NCBI GenBank assembly: GCA_017428805.1
Contig: JAFRQC010000016.1
Coordinates: 1-15,313, forward strand
Length of the DNA stretch: 15,313 bases
Origin: Prevotella sp.
GTDB lineage: Bacteria > Bacteroidota > Bacteroidia > Bacteroidales > Bacteroidaceae
Direction of reading: 5' to 3'
Below the pieces are notes generated by a model that was given only the letters and a program-made list of their open reading frames with translations, was not told the DNA's origin and made no database searches. Position 1 is the stretch's first letter. Each line of letters begins with the position of its first letter. Positions 1-8,103 of the stretch are shown in pieces. Both the position numbers and the translations under genes were made by a program.

Positions 1-355
1 GAAAGCCATCAACTACGGGCTGAAGTCATTGGGCATCGAACCCGTCTTCGTCAGCCGGTACGAGCGTCCCGGCACCATCCAGTACGACAAGATAACGCCG
101 GAGGTGGTGAAGGAGTACAACGTCATCGTGAACTGTACGCCCTTAGGTATGTATCCCCATACGGAAGAGTGTCCGCAGCTGCCTTATGAGGCGATGGACA
201 ACCATACTATCCTCTACGACCTGATCTACAATCCCGACCAGACGCTCTTTATGCGAAAGGGTGCTGAGCATGGTGCCGATGTGAAGAATGGCCTCGAGAT
301 GCTTTTATTGCAGGCTTTCGCTTCATGGGAATTCTGGCACGGAAAGGATAAATAG
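1..355 (+). CDS. aroE: Shikimate dehydrogenase, C-terminal part (5' end outside window)
   Basis: Shikimate dehydrogenase reduces 3-dehydroshikimate to shikimate with NADPH in the cytoplasmic pathway to aromatic amino acids. The reading frame is open from base 2, giving 117 residues, so the gene enters from the left and lacks its N-terminal substrate domain and the glycine-rich NADP loop. Visible family features are the end of a Rossmann strand (LGIEPVFVSR, with the S-R that typically contacts the NADP phosphate), NCTPLGMYP, YDLIYNPDQTLF, and the C-terminal NGLEMLLLQA segment whose glutamine contacts shikimate in this family. The stop is TAG at 353-355. The TTG at 29 lies inside the protein and is not a start. 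purM follows after 55 bases in the same direction. Identification is strong. Confidence 0.93.
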   Translation, partial: KAINYGLKSLGIEPVFVSRYERPGTIQYDKITPEVVKEYNVIVNCTPLGMYPHTEECPQLPYEAMDNHTILYDLIYNPDQTLFMRKGAEHGADVKNGLEMLLLQAFASWEFWHGKDK

Positions 356-365
356 TTTTATTGAT

Positions 366-405
366 TATAGTTGAGAGTTTATAGTTTATAGTTGAGAGTT
401 TATAG
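366..405. repeat. Heptamer-based tandem repeat between aroE and purM
   Basis: The 19-mer tatagttgagagtttatag occurs at 366-384 and again, identically, at 387-405, a period of 21 bases. It is itself built from 7-base steps of the type TATAGTT / GAGAGTT. The array fills most of the 55-base gap and ends six bases before the purM ATG. No clear promoter or hairpin is visible in it. It resembles the short tandem heptamer repeats found in intergenic DNA of some bacteria; its function is unknown. Confidence 0.8.
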
Positions 406-410
406 ATGTT

Positions 411-1592
411 ATGACTGACAACAGATATATGTTAAGGGGCGTTTCGGCAGCGAAAGAAGACGTGCATAACGCCATCAAGAACATCGACAAGGGCATCTTC
501 CCGCAGGCTTTCTGCAAGATCATCCCTGACATACTGGGCGGCGACCCGGAATATTGTAACATCATGCACGCAGACGGTGCCGGCACGAAGTCGAGCCTCG
601 CCTATATGTACTGGAAAGAGACGGGCGACCTCTCCGTGTGGAAGGGTATCGCCCAGGATGCCATCGTGATGAATACTGACGACCTGCTCTGTGTGGGTGC
701 TGTGGATAACATCCTCGTGTCGAGCACCATCGGACGAAACAAGATGCTCGTGCCGGGAGAGGTGATCTCTGCCATCATCAACGGTACAGACGAGCTGTTG
801 GCAGAGTTGCGCGAGATGGGCATCGGCATTTATCCCACAGGCGGTGAGACGGCCGATGTGGGCGACCTCGTGAGGACGATCATCGTCGATTCGACGGTGA
901 CTTGTCGTATGAAACGCGCAGACGTCATCGACAATGCGAACATCCGTCCGGGTGATGTGATTGTGGGACTTTCATCTACCGGTCAGGCCACGTATGAGAA
1001 GCGCTATAACGGCGGTATGGGCAGCAATGGCCTCACCTCAGCCCGCCACGATGTCTTCGCGAAGTATCTGGCAGAGAAATATCCTGAGAGCTATGACCAT
1101 GCCGTGCCCAATGAACTGGTGTATAGCGGAAAGTATGAATTGCTCTCTGAGTACGCTGAGAAATCTGAGTACTCTGACCTTCCCAATATGGGACAGTTGG
1201 TGCTCTCCCCCACCCGCACCTATGCCCCGGTGATCAAGAGACTGCTCGACGAGCTAAGGCCTGAGATCCACGGTATGGTGCATTGCACAGGCGGTGCCCA
1301 GACCAAGGTGCTGCACTTCGTGAGTGATAACTGCCGTGTCATCAAGGACAATATGTTCCCCGTGCCGCCGCTGTTCAAGGCCATCCACGAGTGCTCAGGC
1401 ACAGACTGGAAGGAGATGTATCAGGTGTTCAATATGGGTCATCGTATGGAGATCTACGTACGTCCAGAGATTGCCGATCAGGTGATTGCCCTCTCGAAGA
1501 GCTTCAACATCGATGCCCAGATCGTAGGCCGCATCGAGGAAGGCAAGAAGAGCCTGACTATCAAGAGCGAATTCGGAGAATTCGATTATTAA
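411..1592 (+). CDS. purM: Phosphoribosylformylglycinamidine cyclo-ligase (AIR synthetase), long Bacteroidota form
   Basis: This enzyme closes the imidazole ring of purines: ATP-dependent conversion of formylglycinamidine ribonucleotide to aminoimidazole ribonucleotide in the cytoplasm. The 393-residue product is longer than the roughly 345 residues of E. coli PurM, which fits the long form I associate with Bacteroidota. Visible PurM-superfamily features are HADGAGTKSSLAYMYW near residues 46-61 (counterpart of the DGVGTK phosphate-binding loop), the MNTDDLLCVGA stretch, PTGGETADVGDL in the middle (counterpart of GGETAEMP), and a glycine-rich turn GLSSTGQATYEKRYNGGMGSNG at the start of the C-terminal domain. 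The start is the ATG at 411; the stop at 1590-1592 lies four bases before prfA, so the two are probably cotranscribed. An AIR-synthase-related protein of unproven activity is the main alternative. Confidence 0.88.
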   Translation: MTDNRYMLRGVSAAKEDVHNAIKNIDKGIFPQAFCKIIPDILGGDPEYCNIMHADGAGTKSSLAYMYWKETGDLSVWKGIAQDAIVMNTDDLLCVGAVDNILVSSTIGRNKMLVPGEVISAIINGTDELLAELREMGIGIYPTGGETADVGDLVRTIIVDSTVTCRMKRADVIDNANIRPGDVIVGLSSTGQATYEKRYNGGMGSNGLTSARHDVFAKYLAEKYPESYDHAVPNELVYSGKYELLSEYAEKSEYSDLPNMGQLVLSPTRTYAPVIKRLLDELRPEIHGMVHCTGGAQTKVLHFVSDNCRVIKDNMFPVPPLFKAIHECSGTDWKEMYQVFNMGHRMEIYVRPEIADQVIALSKSFNIDAQIVGRIEEGKKSLTIKSEFGEFDY

Positions 1593-1596
1593 GATT

Positions 1597-2706
1597 ATGG
1601 AGAATAACAGTATATTACAGAAACTCGACGGCCTGGAGGCGCGCTTTGAGGAGGTATCGACGTTGATCACCGACCCGGACGTGATTGCCGACCAGAACCG
1701 TTTTGTGAAACTGACGAAGGAATATAAGGACCTGGGCGACATTATGGACGCCCGCAAACGGTATATAGCCTGTCTGAACGGCATCAAGGAGGCCAAGGAT
1801 ATCCTCGCCAATGAGGACGATCCTGAAATGAAGGAGATGGCGCGTGAGGAACTCGCCACCAACGAGGCCCTGCAGCCCAAACTGGAAGAGGAGATTAAGA
1901 TCGCCCTCATTCCGAAGGATCCCGAGGACGCGAAAAACGTGCAGATGGAGATCCGTGCAGGTACGGGTGGAGACGAGGCCTGCCTCTTTGCCGGAGATCT
2001 GTTTAAGATGTATAAAAGCTACTGCGACTCGAAAGGTTGGCAGTTGTCGATCACGAGTGTGTCGGAGGGTGCTGTCGGAGGTTATAAGGAAATCGACTTC
2101 GCCGTTTCTGGGGCTGATGTATATGGCACGCTGAAATATGAATCAGGCGTGCATCGTGTGCAGCGTGTGCCTGCCACAGAAACGCAGGGACGTATGCATA
2201 CCTCGGCAGCGACGGTGGCCGTGCTGCCTGAGGCCGATAAGTTCGAGGTGCACGTGAACGAGGGAGAGATCAAGTGGGATACTTTCCGCAGTTCAGGTGC
2301 CGGTGGTCAGAACGTGAACAAGGTGGAGTCTGGTGTCCGTCTGCGTTATATGTGGAAGAACCCCAACACGGGTGAGACGGAGGAGATCCTCATCGAGTGT
2401 ACGGAGACGAGAGACCAGCCCAAGAACAAGGAGCGTGCCCTCTCGCGCCTGTATACCTTTATCTATGATAAGGAGCATCAGAAATATATGGACGATATAG
2501 CCAGCCGTCGTAAGAGTCTGGTTTCTACGGGTGACCGTTCGGCAAAGATCCGTACCTACAACTTCCCCCAGGGACGAGTGACGGATCATCGCATCGGCTA
2601 TACCACCCACGACCTGCAGGGTTTCCTCGCCGGAGATATCCAGGCGATGATCGATGCCCTGACGGTGGCTGAGAATGCAGAGAGAATGAAAGAAACGGAG
2701 TTATAG
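1597..2706 (+). CDS. prfA: Peptide chain release factor 1
   Basis: RF1 recognises UAA and UAG stop codons in the ribosomal A site and triggers release of the finished peptide. The 369-residue product has usual family length. The N-terminal part is a charged helical domain. The stop-codon recognition tripeptide is PAT (residues 192-194, in HRVQRVPATETQGRMHTSA), which marks RF1; RF2 carries SPF at this place. The universal GGQ catalytic motif is at residues 236-238 in GAGGQNVNKVESG, the glutamine being the usual target of PrmC methylation. It starts four bases after purM. No in-frame UGA frameshift site of the RF2 kind is present. Identification is very secure. Confidence 0.97.
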   Translation: MENNSILQKLDGLEARFEEVSTLITDPDVIADQNRFVKLTKEYKDLGDIMDARKRYIACLNGIKEAKDILANEDDPEMKEMAREELATNEALQPKLEEEIKIALIPKDPEDAKNVQMEIRAGTGGDEACLFAGDLFKMYKSYCDSKGWQLSITSVSEGAVGGYKEIDFAVSGADVYGTLKYESGVHRVQRVPATETQGRMHTSAATVAVLPEADKFEVHVNEGEIKWDTFRSSGAGGQNVNKVESGVRLRYMWKNPNTGETEEILIECTETRDQPKNKERALSRLYTFIYDKEHQKYMDDIASRRKSLVSTGDRSAKIRTYNFPQGRVTDHRIGYTTHDLQGFLAGDIQAMIDALTVAENAERMKETEL

Positions 2707-2738
2707 AAGGAGAGAAGGAGTAAAGGAGAAAAGGAGTA
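2707..2738. repeat. Four AAGGAG units at 8-base spacing before pyrF
   Basis: AAGGAG occurs at 2707, 2715, 2723 and 2731, exactly 8 bases apart, separated by AG, TA and AA. The array occupies nearly the whole 39-base gap between prfA and pyrF. The last unit ends 9 bases before the pyrF ATG, which is a good Shine-Dalgarno distance, although Bacteroidota genes rarely use strong Shine-Dalgarno sites. It may be a simple-sequence expansion that happens to present four potential ribosome-binding sites. Variation in copy number would not alter any reading frame. Confidence 0.75.
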
Positions 2739-2745
2739 AGTAGAT

Positions 2746-3603
2746 ATGACCAGAGAAGAATTGATTAAGCAGATCCGTGAGAAGCAGAGTTTCCTCTGCG
2801 TGGGACTCGATACGGACATCAACAAGATACCCCAGTGCATCATCGATGAGGCGAAGGAGAAGGACGGCGAAGACTATCTCTTCAGGGCACTCTGTGAGTT
2901 CAATGCCCTCATCATCGACGCCACAGCCCCCTATTGTGTCGCCTACAAGCCTAACCTCGCTTTCTACGAGGCCTACGGTGTGGACGGCATCCTTGCTTTC
3001 GAGGCCACCGTCGATTATCTGAAAGAGGAATATCCCGACCACTTCATCATCGCTGACGCCAAGCGCGGGGATATCGGCAACACGTCGAAGATGTACGCCA
3101 AGACGTTCTTTGAGCAGTACGACGTAGATGCCCTCACCGTCGCCCCCTATATGGGTGAAGACTCCGTCACGCCGTTCTTGGGATATGGCGGCAAGTGGGT
3201 CATCCTGCTTGCTCTCACCAGCAACAAGGGCTCTCACGACTTCCAGCTGACAGAGGATGCCCAGGGCGAGCGTCTTTTCGAGAAAGTACTGAAGACCTCG
3301 CAGCAGTGGGGTAACGACGAGAATATGATGTATGTCGTCGGCGCCACACAGGGCAAGATGTTCGAGGATATCCGTAAGGTGGCTCCCAACCACTTCCTGC
3401 TCGTGCCCGGCGTTGGAGCCCAGGGCGGCAGTCTGGAGGAGGTGTGCAAATACGGTATGACTAAAGACTGCGGACTGCTCGTGAACTCCTCCCGTGGCAT
3501 CATCTATGCCTCGAATGGCGAGGACTTCGCTGAGGTGGCTGCGCAGAAAGCTCAGGAGCTGCAGCAGCAAATGGCAGAAGAACTGAAAAAGGTGGGATTA
3601 TAA
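2746..3603 (+). CDS. pyrF: Orotidine 5'-phosphate decarboxylase, type 2
   Basis: PyrF decarboxylates OMP to UMP, the last step of de novo pyrimidine nucleotide synthesis. The 285-residue product has the TIM-barrel signature of the type 2 branch: [10 protein letters not shown] near the start, [13 protein letters not shown], and the catalytic strand [14 protein letters not shown] with the active-site lysine at residue 106. These are followed by [13 protein letters not shown] and the phosphate-binding end VPGVGAQGG plus [11 protein letters not shown]. Length matches the bacterial type 2 family (about 270-285) and exceeds the E. coli type 1 enzyme. The start is the ATG at 2746 after the AAGGAG array. 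A long open frame on the opposite strand (2701-3570) is a shadow. It sits between prfA and an HD phosphohydrolase in one transcription direction. Confidence 0.95.
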   Translation: MTREELIKQIREKQSFLCVGLDTDINKIPQCIIDEAKEKDGEDYLFRALCEFNALIIDATAPYCVAYKPNLAFYEAYGVDGILAFEATVDYLKEEYPDHFIIADAKRGDIGNTSKMYAKTFFEQYDVDALTVAPYMGEDSVTPFLGYGGKWVILLALTSNKGSHDFQLTEDAQGERLFEKVLKTSQQWGNDENMMYVVGATQGKMFEDIRKVAPNHFLLVPGVGAQGGSLEEVCKYGMTKDCGLLVNSSRGIIYASNGEDFAEVAAQKAQELQQQMAEELKKVGL

Positions 3604-3623
3604 GTCCTGCCTTCTTTGATTTT

Positions 3624-4847
3624 ATGATAGAAGCAAAGATCATCAATGATCCGGTTTTCGGATTCATCAAGATACCACGCGGACTGCTCTACGGCATCGT
3701 GGAGCATCCGTTGTTCCAGCGTCTGAACCGCATCAACCAGTTGGGATTGGCCTCTGTGGTCTATCCTGGTGCCAGACATACCCGTTTCCAGCATTCGCTG
3801 GGGGCGTTCCACCTGATGAGTGAGGCCATCATCTCCCTTCAGCAGAAAGGCATCTTTATCTTTGATGCAGAGGCAGAAGCCGTACAGGCTGCCATCCTCA
3901 TGCACGACATCGGGCACGGCCCGTTTTCGCACGTACTGGAAGACTCACTTATTCACGGCATCTCGCATGAGGATATTTCGTTGATGATGATGGAGGAGAT
4001 GAACAACTACTTCAACGGGGAACTGAACCTGGCCATCTCGATATTCAAGGGCGACTATCCCAAGAACTTCCTCCACCAACTTATCTCTTCGCAACTGGAT
4101 ATGGATCGTCTGGACTATCTGCGCAGGGACTCCTTCTACACAGGCGTGACGGAAGGCAACATCGGCTCGGCCCGAATCATCAAGATGCTGAATGTGGTGA
4201 ACGACTCGCTGGTGGTAGACCAGAAGGGAATCTACTCGTTGGAGAACTACCTCACCACCCGCCGACTGATGTACTGGCAAGTGTATCTGCATCGTACCTG
4301 TGTGGCGTATGAGAAGGTGCTGGTGAACATGCTCATCCGTGCCAAAGACCTTATCCATCAGGGGAAAGATGTATTCGCCACCCCTGCCCTGCACTATTTC
4401 CTCAGCAACGATATAGACAGAGACTGGTTCATCAGCCATCCGGAGGCCTTGAGGAACTATGAGGAGCTCGACGACTCAGACATCTGGAGTGCGATGAAGG
4501 TGTGGAAGCATCACGACGACAAGATCCTCTCCACGCTGGCTACGGACATGCTCGACCGCAGAATCTTCAAGGTGGAGGTGCACGAGGAGCCCATCGAGGA
4601 GAAACGTATCAGACAAATACAGGAAAACATCGCCAAGCAGCTGGGCATCGACGTGAAGGATGCCCACTATCTGATGAACCTGTCGACGATATCCAAGGAT
4701 ATGTATAACGTGGAAGATGATAGCATCGCAATTCTTTACAAAAATGGAGAAATTAAGGATATTTCTGAGGCTTCCGAATTGCTAAATGTTCAATTACTTT
4801 CTAAAAAAATAAGAAAATATTACCTTTGTTATCAACGTTTCGAATAA
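3624..4847 (+). CDS. HD-domain phosphohydrolase (COG1078/SAMHD1-like)
   Basis: This is a 407-residue cytoplasmic metal-dependent phosphohydrolase of the HD superfamily. The metal ligands can be read in order: H57 in [13 protein letters not shown], the H94-D95 pair in [14 protein letters not shown], and a distal aspartate in [14 protein letters not shown] (residues 159-164). The opening [27 protein letters not shown] is the typical start of the COG1078 branch, related to dNTP triphosphohydrolases such as SAMHD1. The natural substrate of bacterial members is mostly unknown, so dNTPase activity is only a possibility. The gene starts 20 bases after pyrF. Its last 100 or so bases are much richer in A+T than the rest, and the promoter for lpxD lies just after its stop. 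Confidence 0.85.
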   Translation: MIEAKIINDPVFGFIKIPRGLLYGIVEHPLFQRLNRINQLGLASVVYPGARHTRFQHSLGAFHLMSEAIISLQQKGIFIFDAEAEAVQAAILMHDIGHGPFSHVLEDSLIHGISHEDISLMMMEEMNNYFNGELNLAISIFKGDYPKNFLHQLISSQLDMDRLDYLRRDSFYTGVTEGNIGSARIIKMLNVVNDSLVVDQKGIYSLENYLTTRRLMYWQVYLHRTCVAYEKVLVNMLIRAKDLIHQGKDVFATPALHYFLSNDIDRDWFISHPEALRNYEELDDSDIWSAMKVWKHHDDKILSTLATDMLDRRIFKVEVHEEPIEEKRIRQIQENIAKQLGIDVKDAHYLMNLSTISKDMYNVEDDSIAILYKNGEIKDISEASELLNVQLLSKKIRKYYLCYQRFE

Positions 4848-4854
4848 TTTTTGC

Positions 4855-4862
4855 TATCTTTG
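4855..4862 (+). promoter_or_regulatory. Bacteroidota sigma-A-type -7 element before lpxD
   Basis: TATCTTTG matches the Bacteroidota -7 consensus TAnnTTTG in full and sits in the typical setting tttttgctatctttgc. The start codon of lpxD lies 22 bases downstream, so the leader would be short, perhaps 15-18 bases. The upstream TTTG element is not convincing: one TTTG at 4825-4828 is 26 bases away rather than the usual 19-21. The site suggests that the lipid A genes can be transcribed independently of the purM-pyrF part of the block. Confidence 0.65.
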
Positions 4863-4884
4863 CAAAATAAATCAAACCCTGAAT

Positions 4885-5919
4885 ATGGAATTTACAGCCA
4901 AGCAGATTGCAGAATTTGTAAGTGGCCGCGTAGAAGGAAACGAAAATGCCACCGTCAACACGTTTGCGAAAATCGAAGAAGGAACGCCTGGTGCGCTCTC
5001 TTTCCTCTCGAATCCCAAATATACCCATTATCTCTATGAGACGAAATCGAGCGTCGTGCTAATCAACGAAGACGTCGAACTGGAGAAGCCCGTGGATGCA
5101 GCTCTCGTGCGCGTGAAGAATGCCTATGAGAGTGTTGCACGCTTGTTGCAGCTCTACGAATCGATGAAGCCTGCCAAGAAAGGTATCGATGCCCAGGCCA
5201 GCATCTCTCCCAGCGCGAAGATCGGCCAGGATGTCTTCATCGGCGCCTTTGCCGTCGTCGGCGACGGAGCCGTCATCGGTGATGGCACGCAGATTTATCC
5301 CCACACCGTCATCGGCGACGGGGTGACTATCGGTGCGAAATGTGTGCTCTATCCGAACGTGACAGTATATCAGGGATGCAAATTAGGAAATAACGTGACA
5401 ATCCACGCTGGCAGCGTCATCGGTGCCGACGGCTTTGGCTTCGCCCCCAACACGGAGGGATATATGAAGATTCCACAGATCGGCATCGTGATCATCGAAG
5501 ATGATGTGGAGATCGGCGCCAACACCTGTGTAGACCGTTCGACGATGGGGCAGACCGTCATCCGCAAGGGCGTGAAACTTGACAATCTGATCCAGGTGGC
5601 CCACAACTGTGAGATCGGCGAGAACACCGTGATGTCTGCTCAGGTAGGACTCGCAGGCTCGACGAAGGTCGGCAGCTGGTGTATGGTGGGCGGACAGGCT
5701 GGCTTTGCCGGACATATCCAAGTAGCCGACAAGACCTTCGTGGGTGCCCAATGCGGTGTTATCAGTAATACAAAGGGTGACGGTCAGCAGTTGATCGGCT
5801 CTCCCGCTATGGACACGAAGGTGTTCTTCAAGGCCAAGGCCCTCTATGCCAAACTGCCTGATATGTATCGTCAGATAGCGCAGTTGCAGCGTGAGATAGA
5901 AGAATTGAAGAAAAAATAA
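4885..5919 (+). CDS. lpxD: UDP-3-O-(3-hydroxyacyl)glucosamine N-acyltransferase
   Basis: LpxD transfers a 3-hydroxyacyl chain from acyl carrier protein to the amino group of UDP-3-O-acylglucosamine, the third step of lipid A synthesis, in the cytoplasm. The 344-residue product shows the family's three parts: an N-terminal uridine-binding domain (about 1-100, including [15 protein letters not shown]), a long left-handed beta-helix of hexapeptide repeats (about 105-300, e.g. [20 protein letters not shown]) and a C-terminal helical extension ending in EIEELKKK. The catalytic histidine is H240 in [12 protein letters not shown], matching E. coli H239. It is the first gene of the lpxD, lpxC-fabZ, lpxA set and follows its own probable promoter. 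Identification is secure. Confidence 0.96.
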   Translation: MEFTAKQIAEFVSGRVEGNENATVNTFAKIEEGTPGALSFLSNPKYTHYLYETKSSVVLINEDVELEKPVDAALVRVKNAYESVARLLQLYESMKPAKKGIDAQASISPSAKIGQDVFIGAFAVVGDGAVIGDGTQIYPHTVIGDGVTIGAKCVLYPNVTVYQGCKLGNNVTIHAGSVIGADGFGFAPNTEGYMKIPQIGIVIIEDDVEIGANTCVDRSTMGQTVIRKGVKLDNLIQVAHNCEIGENTVMSAQVGLAGSTKVGSWCMVGGQAGFAGHIQVADKTFVGAQCGVISNTKGDGQQLIGSPAMDTKVFFKAKALYAKLPDMYRQIAQLQREIEELKKK

Positions 5920-5945
5920 GAAGGAGAAAATCAGGAAAAACGAAT

Positions 5946-7328
5946 ATGAAGCAAAAGACACTCAAAGGCAGTTTCTCCCTCTTCGGGAAAGGACTGCATA
6001 CAGGATTGAACCTGACGGTGACATTCAACCCGGCACCGGAGAACACTGGTTATAAAATCCAGCGTATCGACCTGGCAGGCGAACCCATCATCGACGCCAT
6101 TGCAGAGAATGTGGTCGACACACAGCGCGGCACCGTGCTTGGCAAAGGCGATGCCCGTGTATCTACTGTCGAACACGGACTGGCAGCACTTTACGCCTTA
6201 GGCATCGACAACTGTCTGATTCAGGTGAATGGCCCAGAGTTCCCCATCCTTGACGGCTCTGCCATCAAGTATGTGGAGAAGATCAATGAAATCGGTATTG
6301 AGGAGCAGAACGCACCCAAAGACTGGTACATCATCCGCAAAAAAATCGAGGTGAAAGACGAACAGACTGGCTCATGCATCACCCTTCTGCCCGACGACGA
6401 GTTCTCACTCACTGTGATGTGTTCATTCGAGTCGAAATTCATCAACTCACAGTTTGCGACCGTCAATAGAGTGGAAGACTTCCCGACAGAGATTGCACCT
6501 GCCCGGACTTTTGTTTTTGTGCGCGATATAGAACCCCTGCTGCAGGCCAACCTCATCAAGGGTGGCGACCTCGACAATGCTATTGTTATTTACGAGCGCC
6601 AGACCACCCAGGAGCGCCTTGACATGCTGGCAGACATGCTACATGTGGAGCATCGCGACGCCACAGACTTAGGTTATATCCAGCACAAGCCCTTGGTATG
6701 GGAGAATGAGTGTACACGCCATAAACTGCTTGACATCGTTGGCGACATGGCCCTCATCGGCAAACCCATCAAGGGCCGTATCATCGCCACCCGTCCTGGT
6801 CATACCATCAACAACAAGTTCGCCCGTCTGATGCGTAAGGATATCCGCAAGCACGAAGTGCAGGCTCCCATCTACGACCCCAATGAGGAGCCCGTGATGG
6901 ACGTGAACCGCATCCGTGAACTGCTGCCCCACCGTTATCCGATGCAGTTGGTAGACAAGGTGATCTCGCTGGGTGCCAACACCATCGTCGGCGTCAAGAA
7001 CGTTACAGCCAACGAACCCTTCTTCCAGGGACACTTCCCACAGGAGCCCGTAATGCCAGGTGTGCTGCAGATCGAGGCGATGGCACAATGCGGCGGACTG
7101 CTGGTGCTGAACACTCTTGAGAATCCCAGTGAATGGAGCACCTATTTCATGAAGATCGACGACGTGAAGTTCCGTCAGAAGGTGGTGCCGGGAGATGCTC
7201 TTATCTTCAAGGTAGACCTGCTGGCCCCCGTCCGTCATGGTATCTCTTCGATGAAGGGCTATATCTTCGTAGGCGACCACGTAGTGGCCGAAGCCACATT
7301 CACCGCACAAATCGTAAAGAACAAATAA
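5946..7328 (+). CDS. lpxC-fabZ: Fused UDP-3-O-acyl-N-acetylglucosamine deacetylase / 3-hydroxyacyl-ACP dehydratase
   Basis: This is a natural fusion of 460 residues. The N-terminal LpxC part (about 1-305) is the zinc deacetylase that commits UDP-3-O-acyl-GlcNAc to lipid A. Zinc ligands are visible as H77 in VEHGLAALYALGIDN and H259/D263 in RHKLLDIVGDMALIG. The C-terminal FabZ part (about 318-460) dehydrates 3-hydroxyacyl-ACP in fatty acid synthesis. It shows RELLPHRYPMQLVDKV, the catalytic H363 in GHFPQEPVMPG and E377 fourteen residues later, the same spacing as H54/E68 of E. coli FabZ. A short linker (EVQAPIYDPNEEP) joins them. The fusion is known and characteristic in Bacteroidota. It couples an enzyme that consumes 3-hydroxyacyl lipid precursors to one that competes for the same 3-hydroxyacyl-ACP pool. 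The stop precedes lpxA by a single base. Confidence 0.96.
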   Translation: MKQKTLKGSFSLFGKGLHTGLNLTVTFNPAPENTGYKIQRIDLAGEPIIDAIAENVVDTQRGTVLGKGDARVSTVEHGLAALYALGIDNCLIQVNGPEFPILDGSAIKYVEKINEIGIEEQNAPKDWYIIRKKIEVKDEQTGSCITLLPDDEFSLTVMCSFESKFINSQFATVNRVEDFPTEIAPARTFVFVRDIEPLLQANLIKGGDLDNAIVIYERQTTQERLDMLADMLHVEHRDATDLGYIQHKPLVWENECTRHKLLDIVGDMALIGKPIKGRIIATRPGHTINNKFARLMRKDIRKHEVQAPIYDPNEEPVMDVNRIRELLPHRYPMQLVDKVISLGANTIVGVKNVTANEPFFQGHFPQEPVMPGVLQIEAMAQCGGLLVLNTLENPSEWSTYFMKIDDVKFRQKVVPGDALIFKVDLLAPVRHGISSMKGYIFVGDHVVAEATFTAQIVKNK

Positions 7329-7329
7329 T

Positions 7330-8103
7330 ATGGCAAATCAAATACATCCATTGGCAGTCGTTGACCCAGAAGCCAAGATTGGCGACGGCAACATCATCGG
7401 TCCTTTCTGTGTGATTGACAAGAATGTCGTCATCGGCGACAACAACAAGTTCCTCAACAACGTGACCATCCATTATGGTGCCCGCATCGGCAACGGCAAC
7501 GAGTTTTTTCCTGGTGCATCGATCTCCACGAAGCCTCAGGACTTGAAGTTCAAGGGCGAGGATACAACCTGCGAGATTGGCGACAACAACTCCATCCGTG
7601 AGAATGTAACCATCAGTCGCGGAACGGCCTCGAAGGGCAAGACCGTTGTTGGCAACGGCAACCTGTTGATGGAGAATATGCACGTGGCACACGACTGCGT
7701 GATTGGTAACGGCTGTATCATCGGCAACTCAACGAAGTTCGCCGGTGAGGTGGAGGTTGACGACTTTGCGATTATCTCCGCCACTTGTCTGTTCCATCAG
7801 TTCTGCAAGGTGGGCAGCTACATTATGTTCCAGGGCGGCTCACGAACCTCACAGGACATTCCTCCCTACGTCATCGCAGGTAAGGAACCCGTGCGCTATG
7901 CCGGTGTGAACCTCGTTGGCCTGCGTCGCAGAGGCTTCCCCCGTGAGACCATCGAGGCCATCCACGAGGCCTACCGCATCATCTATTCTCAGGGTGTCCT
8001 GAAAGACGGTGTGGCGATGGCCCGCGAACAGTTCCCCGACTCGAAGGAAGTGGAATATATCTGCTCGTTCATCGAGAACTCCAAGCGTGGCGTCATCAGA
8101 TAA
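7330..8103 (+). CDS. lpxA: UDP-N-acetylglucosamine acyltransferase
   Basis: LpxA moves a 3-hydroxyacyl chain from ACP to the 3-OH of UDP-GlcNAc, the first step of lipid A synthesis; the active enzyme is a cytoplasmic trimer. The 257-residue length is close to the E. coli protein (262). Hexapeptide left-handed beta-helix repeats begin directly ([22 protein letters not shown]) and run to about residue 190. The catalytic histidine is H121 in [16 protein letters not shown], counterpart of E. coli H125. The C-terminal helical domain begins at [20 protein letters not shown], a family hallmark. The ATG is one base after the lpxC-fabZ stop, implying translational coupling, and the 3' end overlaps the start of miaA by 17 bases. 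Confidence 0.97.
   Translation: MANQIHPLAVVDPEAKIGDGNIIGPFCVIDKNVVIGDNNKFLNNVTIHYGARIGNGNEFFPGASISTKPQDLKFKGEDTTCEIGDNNSIRENVTISRGTASKGKTVVGNGNLLMENMHVAHDCVIGNGCIIGNSTKFAGEVEVDDFAIISATCLFHQFCKVGSYIMFQGGSRTSQDIPPYVIAGKEPVRYAGVNLVGLRRRGFPRETIEAIHEAYRIIYSQGVLKDGVAMAREQFPDSKEVEYICSFIENSKRGVIR

Noticed and set aside
364..380. Internal promoter before purM (TATAGTTG resembling TAnnTTTG)
   Set aside because: It misses one consensus position, lies within a repeat that creates the same string twice, and has no TTTG at the proper distance.
2701..3570. 289-codon open frame opposite pyrF
   Set aside because: It is fully antisense to a clear PyrF with an intact active site, and its product resembles no protein family I know; it is a product of codon bias in pyrF.
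5946..7328. LpxC-FabZ fusion as a novel fusion or assembly error
   Set aside because: Both domains are complete with catalytic residues in place, and this fusion is a known feature of Bacteroidota.
8009..8086. Longer N-terminus for miaA from GTG 8009
   Set aside because: The extra 26 residues ([15 protein letters not shown]...) are lpxA DNA read in another frame and precede a P-loop that normally lies within about 15 residues of the start.
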